DNA of 64,000 nt. Origin: Punctularia strigosozonata HHB-11173 SS5. Lineage: Eukaryota; Basidiomycota; Agaricomycetes; Corticiales; Punctulariaceae. This document shows, piece by piece, positions 16,699-31,041 of the stretch; position 1 is the stretch's first letter; each line of letters begins with the position of its first letter. The notes beneath the pieces are model-generated. The model was not told where the DNA came from. It saw nothing but the letters and a program-made list of their open reading frames with translations, and searched no databases. The stretch covers positions 475,179 to 539,178 of the forward strand of contig NW_006767439.1 of assembly GCF_000264995.1 (NCBI RefSeq). Reading direction: 5' to 3'. The position numbers were made by a program, and so were the translations under genes.

Positions 16699-19600
16699 TC
16701 ATACTTGGAAAGTGCCCGTCAATCGGATATCACGGCTACTCGCGCCAACGGAAACAGTGAACGTCCCATTGGGGATGATCCACCGTTGCGACACGACGTC
16801 CCAAATCGAAAGGTCGTAGCGGGAGAGCTGTATCGCGACCGTGGACGACGCTCCCGAGTTGAGGGCGATGTAGTCGAAGCTAACAATATCACGAAGTTAA
16901 TTGGCCGTACACAGCCAGGCCATCGAAACCTACCCTTTCAGCTCCTTGGGAGGAGAGTTCGCCGATGCTGGCTTGCTGAGGTACAGCTGCGGCACCTCAT
17001 GCCCGTCCACCGTCCCGTTGTTCCTGACGGTGAAGGTCACAGTGAAGACCTTCTCATGCAATCTGCGCTCTCAGTTGAATTCACTGTGCAGCAGGTGTAT
17101 GTTCTGGAAACGCACGATGAATCAAGCGACGATCCGGCACCAGTAGGCGGCGTGTACGAGCCGACGGAGCCCGAGATGCTAAGACCAGAGTACGCGAACG
17201 TCGTATAGGACAACCCGAATCCGAACTCAAACCGAGGCGTGATACCAGCCTTGTCAAAGTGCTTGTAGTCGATGAAAAGCCCTTTGAGCGCCTGTCAGCC
17301 AAATGCATCCCGTTACCTCAAAGGCCACTTACCTTCAGTGTAGTCGATCTCGAGGGCAAGCTGCCAGTGAGCAGCATAATCGTCGGGATCCTTCGCGATG
17401 GTGTACGGGAGGCGACCACTAACCGGCAATCAGCTACGATTTCAGGCGATCGATGTCAATTCTCTTACCTGGGGTTGTATGCACCGTACAACACATCCAC
17501 GAGCGAGTTCCCTGCGCAGAGACAGTCAATATGCACATATACATTCGAGTCCTCAAGCCTACGTGCCTGCCTCTTGTCCACCCAAACCACTCCACACCAA
17601 TGCAGTCACTGTATACCAGATGTTCAGGTATCCTATCCTTCAGCCTCCTCAAGTAACGCGCACCGTTCGGATGATCGACCCACTTCTCGACAGTCATGGG
17701 CCCAACGCTGTTCACCACCACGACAGTGTTGTTGTTCACAGCGGCAACGGCTTCCACCCTGCGCCGGCAGCACTCATTAGCCATCGTCCAAGAGATACCG
17801 CAGAGAAATCCAGTCTCACAAAGCATCTCCGCTGTGCCACGCGTTCAGGTCGTTGCGGTCGCCGATGTTACCCTCCACGATGATGTCGATGTTCTCGCCC
17901 GAGTCCGAACTCAAGAATACGAGAGCATAGTCCTGTATAAATGCAATCCGTAAGGCATGGTCTCCTCCGGCATGCTTGGTGACTACGTACCTTGCCAGCT
18001 GCAACGCTCGCGGCTGTTTTCGTATCGGTATCAGACAGGCTTGAGGTGACAACGGTACCGTCTTGGGCAGAGCGGTTCGTGATCGCGTCCAAGGGCTATA
18101 GCGCGCAGTGCTTAAGCTTCTCGAATCAAAATAATTCCAGGACTACGCACGGTGATCAGATAGGGAAAGTTGTTCGTGCTGAACGTCCACAGATATAGGT
18201 TAGTATGACCATGAGGCCTCTGAGATGAGGACGTCATTACCCGCTCTGTGGGCTCGAGTCAGCATAAAGGCATCCATAGAGACGACGTAGAAATCACGCA
18301 CGCCCCAGCCCATAGCAAGGATCCCGGAGTCGCAGGCGTTGTAGTCACAAGCATTGATTCCATTCGGGTTCGAGCCAGCATCACTACCTATATCCATGGT
18401 CGTCAAAGGTTTATTCAGGTCACAAGGTCACAAACCATCGACGCGTACCAATAATGCCGATGGTCCTGGGCTTATGCAGAGGGAGAACGCCACCCGTGTT
18501 TTTGAGGAGCACAGTCGACGCCGCGCCAATGGTTCGAATTATACTGGGCGGCCCGCTCGTTAGTGCCAGTATGCTGACAGGTTTGGAGATGCTTACTCCT
18601 TATGATTCCCTTGCACGTTGACATGTTGATTCACGTTGCTGTTCGCGTCGTGCGCGTCGAAGTTGACCGCGGGATAGCCCTCGTCTTGGCCGAGGAGGTA
18701 CCAACCAGCAAGGATTCGCGTAGCCATCTCGTCCAGCCTGTCATCCGTTACAGTCCCCAGATCATTTGCGAGGGCTAAGAGACCGCCGAAAAAGCCAAGC
18801 AAGTCCTCATAGAGGCCGCCAGGCATCTCCATCTGTACGCAGATCAAGTGAGGATAGCACGATGGGAAGACTATAAGGATTGCGTACGTCCAAGCCTCTG
18901 TTGGCGGCGGTGGACGTAGAGTGCGTAGCGAACCAGTCCGACATGACGTCTGATAGGTAAGCAAAGCCGTTAAACACGCGCGATGAAGCACTTAGCTGCA
19001 CTACTTACATCCCCGGAATCCAAGCTCGGTCTTTAGCAAATCGTTTAGGATGTGGTCATTCTCGCAAGCATAGGTGCCATTGACTGCGGAGTTCGACTAT
19101 CAGTACCTCATACGATAGTAAAGGAACTTCGGACGAACTCTGGTTATAACTGCACATTGCCGAGGCGACATTGGCTTGGACGCTGCGCAAGAACTAGGCG
19201 CGTATGAGTAATAACGCTGGAATGGAGGAACGAAAAGGCTCACCGGATGGAGGTACAGCTCGTGGATTGTCCTGTCGTCTACGTTGGAGGTCTCCAGCAT
19301 GCGTAAATGCTCTTGCTCGTTGGCAATGATATGTTCTAACCGGCAGGGACTTAGCACTATGCCGATGTCAGGGGGATCGCAAACCGCTCACTCATGCATG
19401 CTTGCACGCCTTGAGCCTGAATACCAGTAACGGTTGCGAACGCGGCTTCACCGGCAAGGTAAGGATCACCGCCGAAGCCTTCCCAGTTCCTACCCGCGTC
19501 TGGGCTCCGCATCATATTCCTAGCATAGGATCAGCATGAGCACCTGCACTCCACGGCGCCGGGCCACACAAACTGACATCATCGGTCCGAGCTGTACATT

Positions 19601-20218
19601 CACGCCCTTTCCGCGGAACTCCTGGCCCATAGCCGCACCGCGCTGTTGAATCAGATCTCGGCTGAATCTGGAATGAGAACGAGATATCAGCATAGTTGAT
19701 GCGCGGTATACGATTTGAAGGTGCCTAACGTGGCGGCCGCATTGATTCCGCTGCATATATGCACGACCGATGATCAATCATGGCATTACTCGTTGATGTC
19801 AATAACAAGGAACATACGCAGGAAAGGCAGAGACAAGGTCGGTGCTCCGGACGCCCAGCGGACTATCTAAACAACGCGTACGAAGTTGTTACACCCAGAT
19901 CAGGAGCAGCATGATGTTGGAGTGGGGCACACCTTCCAGACAAAGTCCGGGAAAGCCAATGCTCGGGATCGGCTTGATGTTGCCTGTACAATTGCCACCG
20001 AGAACCCCGGTCCCCGTCGCAAGATTCACCTTGTCGCTCTGCGAGAGTTTCGTCACGGCCGCTTGTGCTTTGGTATATGCGGCATCCCACTGAGAGCTGC
20101 CCACTGGTGGTCACACGGTCAGAGATGCGCAACCCTTTTCTCTTAGGTGGTATCACGTACGCTGAGCAACAACGAACGGCAAAAGGCCAAGAGTTCCGAC
20201 AAAGACCGAGCGAACCAT
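16699..20218 (-). CDS. Secreted GH3 beta-glucosidase
   Basis: Hydrolyses terminal beta-linked glucose, typically from cellobiose during cellulose breakdown. The gene starts at 20218 with a signal peptide ([18 protein letters not shown]). GH3 landmarks follow in order across many short exons: [78 protein letters not shown], and the nucleophile motif [13 protein letters not shown] with the catalytic Asp codon at 18936-18938. Near the end are [14 protein letters not shown] and the fibronectin-III-like domain ([20 protein letters not shown]), finishing [11 protein letters not shown] at a TGA at 16699-16701. About 15 or more introns of 50-70 bp; I did not place every one. No disabling change noticed. 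Confidence 0.9.
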
Positions 20219-21384
20219 GCTCGCCGAGTACTACTGTGGTGAACGCAAGGATGCGGGGTAAGGGCGATCTCAGCGGTTGAACGCCGCAAGTAGCTCGTGG
20301 ACGATTATATGGCTTCCGCTGGGTCCCCCGGAAGCGAACGATCCTCGGGGCATGACATAGTGTGTCGCCGAAACGTCAACAAAAGAAGTTTGATGGGATA
20401 TATCCAGGAGAAGTTGGCCGCCATGGCCGATCAAGCAGACGGAATTTCTGCCGAGCGTGCCCGGAGGTCGTCTATTATGTGAGCGAATAGTCATGTCAGG
20501 GAGTATCGACGAGGGATCGGAGCTGAGCACTTCATGAAAGTTAGTTATCGGTGTCCCGGAATTTCCTGACCACGGCGACGGGCCTGCAAGCCATGAGGTG
20601 CACAAGAAGACGACCTATTCCAGGAAAACTTGCGACACGAGCGTCGCTTCGCTTGGTGTTGGCGGGCGGCGCGATACACCTTGCTCGCCCACACAGGCGG
20701 AGTACAAGCGCATTACCCGCGCACGCATGAAGGAAGAATCGGCAATGCCGGTCAGCCGGCTCTTCCCACGTGGTTCGCAGCGCTTCACTCGGACGGCCCA
20801 ACCTGACCCACTCCCATGCATTGCTACGGTGCGAAATACGAAGAATTCCGCACGGATCGCCCGGACGACCACATACGGAGTTGCGTCTGACTTGGTGACA
20901 TCCACCACTATGACCCTAAAGGCATTCGGTCCAGGCTGGTTAATACATGGGTAACCTCTTCGAGGCACAGTCACGACACTTGTAGATACGTTTGCCAAGA
21001 TCGATTGATGCGGACATCGTGGCTTTTGCAGCGGCAGTTGATTACAATCAGGGACCATAAATGGCGAAAATTCAGGAGCGAATTATAGCGACCATCGGCC
21101 TGAGCGACGTCAACAGGATGTCGCAATTCGAGGAACAGAATGACAACTCGAGGAGTCCCGAGGGCACGGAGACACTCAGATAAAGTAGCCTGCAGACGGC
21201 CCGGCTTGGGGCGGAAGACCGAGGGGGGCCTGCGGATGACTGCCATGTTAGAATGCAGGCTTCGCAATCCCCGTGCATGGCCAGCGGGATACACTTCCGC
21301 TCGAGACTTTTGTGGGATTGCGGTGCGATAGCATTAGGGAAGTCAACGATAGATACAGGCTTCGTGAATGTGGAGTAGACGACT
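20219..21384. other. Intergenic between GH3 and mL59 genes, one doubtful ORF
   Basis: The GH3 promoter lies just above 20218. A minus-strand ATG frame at 20615-21058 (147 residues) includes a plausible stretch (NAFRVIVVDVTKSDATPYVV) but has no recognised domain, no splice partner and no known neighbours. I do not call it a gene. Confidence 0.35.
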
Positions 21385-22181
21385 CTAAAAAGGTAGCTTC
21401 GAGGCCGCGCCCTTGGCAGGCTTGAGCGGGTTCGGACGGCGGCGGCGGTAGTACTGCAAGGCGACGCGAAGTCATTCACTGAAGATAAGAAAAGGATAGG
21501 AATCGTACTCACCGCCCTGTACTTGGCGATACGTTCCGGCATATCGCGCAAGAGGATCCTCCTCCGCACGATCTTCCGCGGCATCTCTCGCTGCCACTTG
21601 TGGCCCTTGAACATCTTCTTGCGTCCCGCGTACATCTTGACAATGGGGCCCTCGTACTTCCGCGCGGGCACCTTGCCCTCCCACGTCACCTCCGCCTTCC
21701 ATATCCTCCTAACGCGTCCCGGGCGCAAACGGAGAGCCCACGCCAGCGGTCGTGACGGTGCGGGTTCAGCTACCACCTCTTCGCTATCGGGCTCGAGGAC
21801 CTGCTGAGTCACCGCCTTGACCGCGTCGACGGTACCTGAGGTCGTCGCCGCGGCCTGCGGCTTCGCGTCCGGCTTCGCGCCTGCAGCTTTCGCCTTCGCC
21901 TTGCGTTCCTTCGGCGACTCGTAGACAGGATTCGGGTCCCACTTCGGGCCGGGCGGAAGCAGGTCGAGCGTGTCGCTGAGCTTGGCCGCCTTGACGAGCT
22001 CCTTCTGCCTGCGCCTGGAGTAGAGCGGCTTTTCCCAGCGGCCGGTGACTGGGTTGCGCGACGGCAGAAACGGGTTGAACAGGCTCGGGTTTTTTGGCGG
22101 TGCGCCGGGAAGAGGAGGTAGTCTTGTCAGCTCCCGGACGCGGAAGGCCTTTACGGCGCGGAGCGCCTGCGTTGCGGACAT
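21385..22181 (-). CDS. MRPL25: Mitochondrial large-subunit ribosomal protein mL59 (Mrpl25)
   Basis: Two exons, 21513-22181 and 21385-21453, giving 245 residues. The N-terminal part carries the mL59 signature: NPFLPSRNPVTGRWEKPLYS, then RRRQKELVKAAKL and LLPPGPKWDPNP. An Ala/Lys-rich linker follows. The C-terminal half is strongly basic (KMYAGRKKMFKGHKWQREMP, then RRRILLRDMPERIAKYRA) and exon 2 adds YYRRRRPNPLKPAKGAASK, as expected for an rRNA-binding protein. It belongs to the fungal-specific part of the mitochondrial 54S subunit. It is longer than yeast Mrpl25 (about 157 residues) because of the linker and basic C-terminal half. Confidence 0.88.
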
Positions 22182-23121
22182 CTCTCCTTGGTCCGGGACA
22201 CGAAGGAGAGCTTGGAAGGTGTGGCGAGGCTGTGTCAGCTCTTGCCTTACCGGGAGGTTCTCACGCGTAGCCTCTTGTACGTAGCAGCAAGACCGACAAC
22301 CCCATGACGCACACGTACGATACGTTCCCTATGGTGCCGTCGTTTATCACAGATATTGACTCCTGCCTGCGGTACGTCTGAATGTCCATCACGTTCGACC
22401 AGATTGACAACGTAAAACGGACTTCGACCTTCGAATTCCATTTACTTGCCATGGATTGTTATATTGGTTCGAGATGTCACTGCTAAATATCAAGTACACC
22501 TAGATGTCGCGGAAAGAGCGTTCGATGCAAAAAAAAAACTGCAAAAAGTCTAGTGTAGTAGTATATGAAGCTCGGGGGACAATATGAGATGTAACCTAAA
22601 CATCAACGACATCGATGAAAACGATTAAAAGGAACGTGATCCAAGAAGAATAATGACGATGCAAATTGCTATGCAGGATGCGATGGGGGCGTGTAGTACT
22701 AGTAGGGCAGAGTCCTTATGATCATTCATCACAGAAACAGAGCGTGAGCGAGGTTGGTTTTGTCCATGCGACCGAGTCGAACGAAAAGCTGCGAAGCTGA
22801 AGCAAGATCTCCGGGGCATATTTTTTTCCTTCATGAGTGTGAAACTTGCCAAGCACGCGCCGGACTGACCCATCTTCGTCGAATTGGACGATTTTCCGGA
22901 GCGTCTTTCGACGAAGAGGCCTGACGTAGTCGGCAGCCAAAAAAAACGAGGGTGTAGCGGCGAGCGATAGCCACGTCGAGGACGGCGAGCCCGACGTCAA
23001 GAAGGCAGCGAAAACGGGTCCACGTCCGCGGGTCCTGCGCGCAACGCCCCCATGGCCGCAGCACTCGCGGGTCAAGACCGCGATATGTTCATCTTAATCC
23101 GCCCACGCCATCGTCGCCGCC
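22182..23121. other. Intergenic
   Basis: Promoter of the mL59 gene and 3' flank of the gene at 23122. It is AT-rich, with A-runs near 22530 and 22940. No coding signal. Confidence 0.45.
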
Positions 23122-25152
23122 TCACCGCGCCCTCACGAGCACCTTCCTCTCCTCCTTCACCACCCCCAACCCCTCGCCTCGATAACCAGAGCCCTTCCAA
23201 AACTTCCACCTCGACCGCCTCTTGCCCGACCCCGTACTCGTGGTGCGCACCTCAACCGCCTCAACCGCCGCCTCCGCCTCCGCCCGCGCAAGCCCAGAAC
23301 TGCCCGCGCCGAGGTGACACTCGCTGCCCGATGTCGACGACTCGTCCGACACCGGCGGCGTCGGCAGCGGCACCACCGCCTCGTTCTTCTCGCGCAGCTT
23401 CGCCTTCGTCCGATCTGGAGCCCTAGGCGTGCTAGCCGGAGGTGCGTCGTTCGCCAGGTCTGTCCGCGACACCGTCGGCGGCGTCGGCGGCGGCGTGGCG
23501 ATGCCGAGACCCATCGCGCGCGCCTGCATGCTCAGACTCTGTGGCGCCGCGGGTGCCGACCCGTGCCTCCCGCCAGGTATCAACGCCCTCGAGATCGGCG
23601 CCGATCCGGGGATGGTCGCGCTTGCGCTCCCGAGCGAGACCGCGCGCGGCGCCGTCGATGGCCTCGATGATCGCGCGAAAGAGGGGGGCACCGCGGCCGA
23701 GAGGGACGTAGAGCGCGCCGCGTTCGCGTCCACCACGACGATATCTTCCGGCCCCGCGATCCACGCGCGTGGGATCTGTCGCGGGCCGACGTCGTCTAGC
23801 GTGCCGGCGAGTATGAGATCCGGGATCGGGACACTCGCCGCGTCGAGCTCGAGCACGGCGCGGAAGGTGGAATCCGTCATGACAAACTGCTTCGCGCGCT
23901 CGACCTCATCGTCCTCTTGAGCGCCAGCGTTGTGTAAGCTGGTCACCGGGTCGGCAAAGTGGACGAGGAAAGACTCGATGCTCTGTATGAGCTTGAGCGC
24001 CGGGCCCGTTGTCGTCGCAGAAGAAGAGGTGGACGGGCCAGAAGGCGCTGAGTAGGAGGACAGGGGTAGGACGTGGACGGCGCGCGCAGCGTTAGGGGCG
24101 GTGCTGGGGGTCTGCATCGCGGACAGCAGCGCGCCGTACAGCGAATCCTGCGACTGACTCGCGGGCGTCGCCGGCATCGAGGACGGGTAGACCACGTTGT
24201 TCTTCCCGAAATACGACGATCTGCGGCTCCCGGGTGTCGGTGGCGCTTTAGCTTTGCCGTTCACGGATCCTCCGGGTGTCTGCGGCTGAGGCCGGGGAGG
24301 GAGCTTCCTTGCCAAAAAGGGCCGAGAGATGGTGGTGACGAGGATGATCTGTTTCAGCATCGTCTTCTGTGGCAGACCCGGAGGCACGAAGTTGAGCACG
24401 ACGTCAAACGGACGGAGGGCGGGATCCGTGCGGGGTTTGCTGCCGAAGAAGGAAGAGCGCGAGCGGGGGCTGAGGAGCATAGATCGCGGCCGAGGCGACG
24501 TGGACGCGGCGTTGAGCGAGATGTAGGAGCCCTGGACGGACGCGGGGACGCTGTTCACCGTTCGAGGAGAGGACGGGCCGGGAGAGGTGAGTGAAGGAGG
24601 AAGGGCGAGGCCATCGTCGCCTTCGGCGAGTTCGTGCACGCCTGAGCCACCCGCGGAGCGCCATCGTCGGGCAACGCGCTCGGCCCACTCGAGGATCCGA
24701 ACGAACCGGACCGCGCCGGCGTCTTCGAGCGCGAGCGGAGCAGGGAGGCGGAGGACGCGGACCGCAGGCTGCGGCAAAGGTTGCGATGCGAGCGGCGGTG
24801 GCTGGTGGGTGACGAGGAGAACGAGAGAGTGGGCATGACTGGGGGAGTAAAAGATCGATTCGAGGTCGCGCTCGGACGGGGCTATGATCATGTACCGTTA
24901 GCGACGTGGTTTCTGCTCAATGTAAAACCGGTACGCACTGCCTAGGACGAGGATGACTGCGCGACGGTCAGAGAGCGCGCCGAGCGAGGAGAGGCTGTCT
25001 TGCGCTATTGTCCAAGGCTCGCGCAGGCCCGGGTGAATGTCGGCGAACGGGTCGAGCGGGAAGCGGGGCCGGAACTCGTCCGAACGCGGCTTGGGTGGAC
25101 TCGCACTCGCGCTGATCGTCGCGCGCGGCGACGAGGACGAGGACGAAGCCAT
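23122..25152 (-). CDS. Unrecognised 657-residue protein, 2 exons
   Basis: Exon 1 is 24939-25152 (ATG at 25152) and exon 2 is 23122-24881. A 57 bp intron with donor GTGCGT, a CTAAC branch-like site and a TAG acceptor joins them in frame (AVILVLGTPSERDLESIF). An apparent separate short frame ending at 24898 disappears once this intron is used. After a Ser-rich start come two ordered blocks: around residues 60-140 (HSLVLLVTHQPPPL, VRFVRILEWAERVARRW) and 330-420 (LKLIQSIESFLVHFADPVTS, TDSTFRAVLELDAASVPIPD). Ser/Pro/Thr linkers lie between and after them, and the tail is basic (GKRRSRWKFWKGSGYRG). No named domain is recognised; probably a basidiomycete-restricted family. Confidence 0.72.
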
Positions 25153-27279
25153 CGGGATCGTGGTGGTGGTAGTGGTGATGGGCAGGGTGAAAGGGAACGG
25201 GCGGTGAATGGCGTCCGAGCAGGCACACAGGGCTACTACGGGCGAACGCAATCGTCATCCGCCGGGCTGGTTCGCCGTCGCGCTGTCAGATCCGGAAAGT
25301 CGGCATCCAAAATAACAAAATGCCAAGATCGCGGCGTCTGCTGCGAGGACCGTTGTTGGTATATGTAGTGCTCCAACCCCCCGCAGGATTATAATGGACG
25401 ACCGGCCTTCGTGCGCCGTCCGCGTCAGGTGGTTAGGGCGCCTGTATAGGAGCAGGACGTGGGCGGGACATATGACGCCCCTTCCGTGTTTTTGACCGGC
25501 CACGAAGGCGCTGCACGCGGCCAGGGCACTCGCCTCTTCCGGCCACTTGATCCTCCGCTGTCCTGGGTCCGGCAGGGACCTGCTTGGGCCGCCCGTCCTT
25601 CGCTGCGCTGCCTACATGCAGTAGTGAGATCCGATCGTGCTTATCTTAGCGACCGCCTCTTCCGCCCGTAAGAATAGAGGTCGCGCCCTGCTCCCTATCG
25701 CTCGTTATTTCTGCATCGTCCACTGGCGCAGCGGTTCTGCAGCAGAAAATACACCGCAGTCGCCATCCGTGCGGGTACTGGCGACGTCATCATGGGCATG
25801 TATTTACGCACACCACGAACGTGGAACATTTCCGGCCGCCTTTCGCGCGCCCGTCCCACGCCCACTTTGCATGTCCACGCTAATAGCAGTCTCTTGGCCT
25901 AATGCGGTCCAGCCCGACGGGACTTTCCAACTTCACGTCCGTCTCTACGACGAAAACCTACACATCCGCCTTCTGCAGTCATATATCGTAGCCCTGTGTC
26001 AGTCGACCCCACGACGGCATACGTACGAGCGCATACGTTGGGAGCACAAATTCCTCCCCTGTCTCGATTGCAGATCGATCTGTCGCGCTTGCTTCCGTGC
26101 CCTGGACCGTCTCTGAGTTGGCGCAATCGGGCTTCCCCGCGGACGACAGGGAGCGCTGGATACAGGAGTCGCTCGACACGGCCATCTTTTCTAAAGCTGG
26201 TAAATCAAATCAAATCGTCTCCGACCAGCAACTCTCACTGATCCGACATATCGATGCGCCGGGTGCCGTACGCACAGAGGAAATCTCCTTGACCAAAACG
26301 CAAGGTGGAGCACATACTAGCTTCCGTGTTAATCCCTAGGCCCTACGTCCCTTCACCCGCTTGGCTTCTGGCTTAGCTTCACCGTCAACGCATATGCCGT
26401 CACCCGCTGACGCACACGTCGCCGGGATGACAGAATCGATGAGGACAGCCGGCATCTGCTCCCATAGTCTCGCGCAGAGTTCCTCGTTGTCGCTCGCTCA
26501 CCCGAATATCGTTCTCTAAATCATTGAACCTTGGCCCCAGCTATCCGCACGACGATGGTAAACGCAACACCATCCCCTTCGGTCAAGCTTTTCAACCGAC
26601 CGAGTCTCTCCTCTTCTCGCTCGCTCGCCCGAAGCCATGGTTTGATACATCATCTCTCTCCTTGGCGTTAACGAGCTGTACGACGACGATGGGAAACGCG
26701 ACAGGGCCCACGAGAACAATAAACTTCGCTCGCAGCGAAACATCACGAACTGCCGAGCGCGGGGGCGTCGGAACTCGGGACCGGTCAGCCGCGGAGGAAT
26801 TTCTGTCTTTTCTAGCGATTGCCGTGCGTGGAGTACGGGGCTTTCTATTGCCTTCGTATAAGACTTGCGCGCCGGACCTCGCCAGCCACCACGTCGCCCT
26901 TCCTCCAACTTGCGGCGCGGTTCGCGTGAACGACGATGTCCGTATCGTCTTGCATTCACGGTCGATGTAGAGGTCATAGTCGACCTCCGTCACCTCGTTC
27001 GGGACGTAGAGTTGCTTATAATGATAAAAACATATTGGTGTCTGCTTGGACCTCCCAGGTTAGATCGAGGTACAAACACCATATATTGCAATAAAACCCC
27101 AGATGATACCTGCGTTTGACTATTCGTACTGAAACTGCACCGCTCCTTCCGCTCGTGAAGCAATGCCTAGACGACGGACATGAACACGGCAAAGGCTAAT
27201 GAAAGGCTCGTATGGACACTGAATGCGAAGTGTCTGGATGAGCACCAAATGCAACGACCCGGGAATGATTAACAAGCAA
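25153..27279. other. Intergenic region with one possible small gene
   Basis: Over 2 kb with no recognised family. A candidate spliced gene at 25872-26339 is listed separately. A minus-strand frame at 26516-26977 is basic and low complexity and looks like chance. Confidence 0.4.
25872..26339 (+). CDS. Possible small spliced gene, unknown
   Basis: An ATG at 25872 begins MSTLIAVSWPNAVQPDGTFQ. Removing two GT-AG introns (about 55 bp ending at TAG near 25989, and about 51 bp ending at CAG near 26071) gives a continuous frame. It runs through ALASVPWTVSELAQSGFPAD, RERWIQESLDTAIFSKAG and EISLTKTQGGAHTSFRVNP to a stop near 26339. The second intron is well formed; the first donor is inferred. The product would be a little over 100 residues with no signal or membrane segment. 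I do not recognise it, and chance is possible. Confidence 0.28.
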
Positions 27280-28648
27280 CTAGAAGATGCTAGCGCCCGC
27301 CAGGTCGTCCACATTGAGCCAGTCGCTGCCCTCTTCGAGCAGCATCTTCCAGATGCATTTCTTCAGGAACCCAGGCCAAGCTGGCGTATTCCAGAAGCGG
27401 GTCTGTAGTCCTTTGGCGTGTGCCGCTTGAACGAGCGTGCGTATCTTCTTCTTACCTGTGCAATGCATAATCAGCAGGTGAGAATCGCAATTAACTCACG
27501 TGGAGAGCCCACCAAGGGAGGGTATGATCCACGCGATGCCAATCGTCGCGCCGAAATCGGTGCTAACAAGAGGGGACAGGGTGGATACGAGATCCTCGTC
27601 CTTCGAGACAGAGGCCAGCGGTCCGTCCAGGAATATATCCCTCACGGACGCTTCACTACTTCCCGACGCCTGGTTAGCCCCGGACGTGCCGAGCGCCTGC
27701 ACGGACGCAATGGGCGTGTTGCCCGAGCCGACCACGGTGACGAGACTGATGTCTATTGTGGACAAGGAAGAGTTCCAGCTGGATAGATACCCAGCGCTGC
27801 GCAGAGGCTCGAGGGCCGTATGGAGGGCTGCGAACGTGCTACGATGAATCTTGTCGTCGGATTTTCTGGTCATGATTACAAAGACAGGCAATGAACGTAC
27901 GTTGGTCCATCTGACTTGATGTCTATCAGGAGCTGGAGCGGGAGCGTAGGTGCGGTAGGGTATATCCCTCTGCAATCAAGGACGTAAGCCTGATTACCGA
28001 ACGCAATACTGTTCAGCGGCAGTGCGTACCTCTTCGGGTGCTCCGGTGGTACATCCTTGTTTGCGGCGTCCAACATCGCCTTCAGGGGGTCAAGGTAAAG
28101 CGTGGCGAGGGTACGCTCCGGGGTGAGTTCGTTCTGGGTATGTCCGACCTGTTCCGGTCGTTCAAGCATTCTGCTGGTTACATCACGAGGTACATAACTC
28201 ACGAGCAGCGTTCCATTCACGAGCCAAATATCGGCCTCGACGCTGGCAGCGCCATAGCTTAACGCCTGAAACAACGGTATGGGATGTTCATCTGCCAACG
28301 TGAAAGTTTCGTCAGAGATGTGTCCGAATTGATATATGATCGTCGTTGGCGCGAAAAAAGACGCTGTATCGCGCCGACGAGAGCTACGATCGATAACTCA
28401 GCCAACTCAGCGCAAATCCAGCGCTGCTCCCCAAGCGGAAGCACATGGACCAGACGCGGTGTCCTCATACGTCTGACTTCCTTTTGGTATTGAACTCACT
28501 CACAATCATTGTGAGCATGAAACCTGCGTGGTATCACGCCTGCGGTCACCGGTACCTCCAGCTGCGGTACAGCGCCTGTGCGAAAGGGACTCTGCGGATC
28601 GGCGAAACGAAACAGTGTCACCTTTGTGGTCGGTAGAGGATCAGACAT
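27280..28648 (-). CDS. AIM6-like PLC-type phosphodiesterase family protein
   Basis: Exons on the minus strand: 28504-28648, 28203-28291, 28030-28148, 27901-27969, 27513-27865 and 27280-27455, giving 316 residues in frame. After splicing, the TIM-barrel start reads RRFHAHNDYEHPIPLFQALS, then GAASVEADIWLVNGTLLVGH, the HND and ExD pattern of the GDPD/PI-PLC superfamily seen in yeast Aim6 (altered inheritance of mitochondria). Further landmarks are LQLLIDIKSDGPT, VTVVGSGNTPIASV, IGIAWIIPSLGKKKIRTLVQ and GLQTRFWNTPAWP. Substrate is unknown for the family. The first intron, about 210 bp, is long for this region. The true start may lie further upstream in another exon: a hydrophobic stretch that could be a signal anchor is readable in a different frame just above 28648. 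Confidence 0.8.
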
Positions 28649-29277
28649 CGTCGGCCTAAAGACTTCCAAGGAACAGATCGCCAGTTGCGAAGTGGGACGG
28701 CGACTAAGACAATGAAACCGTTCGCGCTGAGAGGTAAGAGCGCTAGCGGTTCGGCGGGACCGTCGTGTGCCATCTTGAGCACAGCGGGGTGACAACCGCG
28801 GCCATATTCGGAGGCAAGGGGGGATCTAACAGCGTTCGCAAAGCACCGAGTGTTCTGAGCAACGTGCGTACACGACGAGTTGTGTATGTGAATATCGCAA
28901 GGGTGTGACATCAGGTGATGTACGGTCAGCGTCACCCTGCGTCACCGATCCGTAACTTCTTCGAATTCGTGCGCTTCACGTTCGTATATTCTTGCTTCAT
29001 CACCTCTATGTAAGGTGGCCTATATCTTGCACGGCAAAGTATGGCTGGCGCGATAAGTGTTTAGACAGGTGCCCTGAACTACACCTTGCCCGTGCGCTTA
29101 TCCTTGAGACTATCACCTCAAGCCCCATAGTCTAACATATGTCGTACAAGTTTAGCCCAGTGGGAATCGGGAGCACCTGTTCTGTAGGTATATCCAGCTA
29201 TCAGGATTATATATAACACCCTCAGGGATGCATTACTATTCCTTGGGCACCCTCCCCTCTTCTCGCTCTCTACCAGC
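28649..29277. other. Divergent intergenic region
   Basis: Shared upstream region of the minus-strand AIM6-like gene and the plus-strand reductase gene. No coding signal beyond the possible missing first exon of the AIM6-like gene. Confidence 0.4.
29208..29216 (+). promoter_or_regulatory. TATA box of the aldo/keto reductase gene
   Basis: TATATATAA, 62 bp before the ATG at 29278, followed by a C/T-rich stretch, the usual layout of a strong fungal core promoter. Confidence 0.5.

Positions 29278-31041
<1,764 letters not shown>

Noticed and set aside
20615-21058. 147-codon minus-strand ATG frame between GH3 and mL59
   Set aside because: No domain, no splice partner; could be real but not supported.
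24898-25251. Separate small gene upstream of the 23122 gene
   Set aside because: An in-frame intron (24882-24938) joins it to the larger frame; the apparent stop lies inside the intron.
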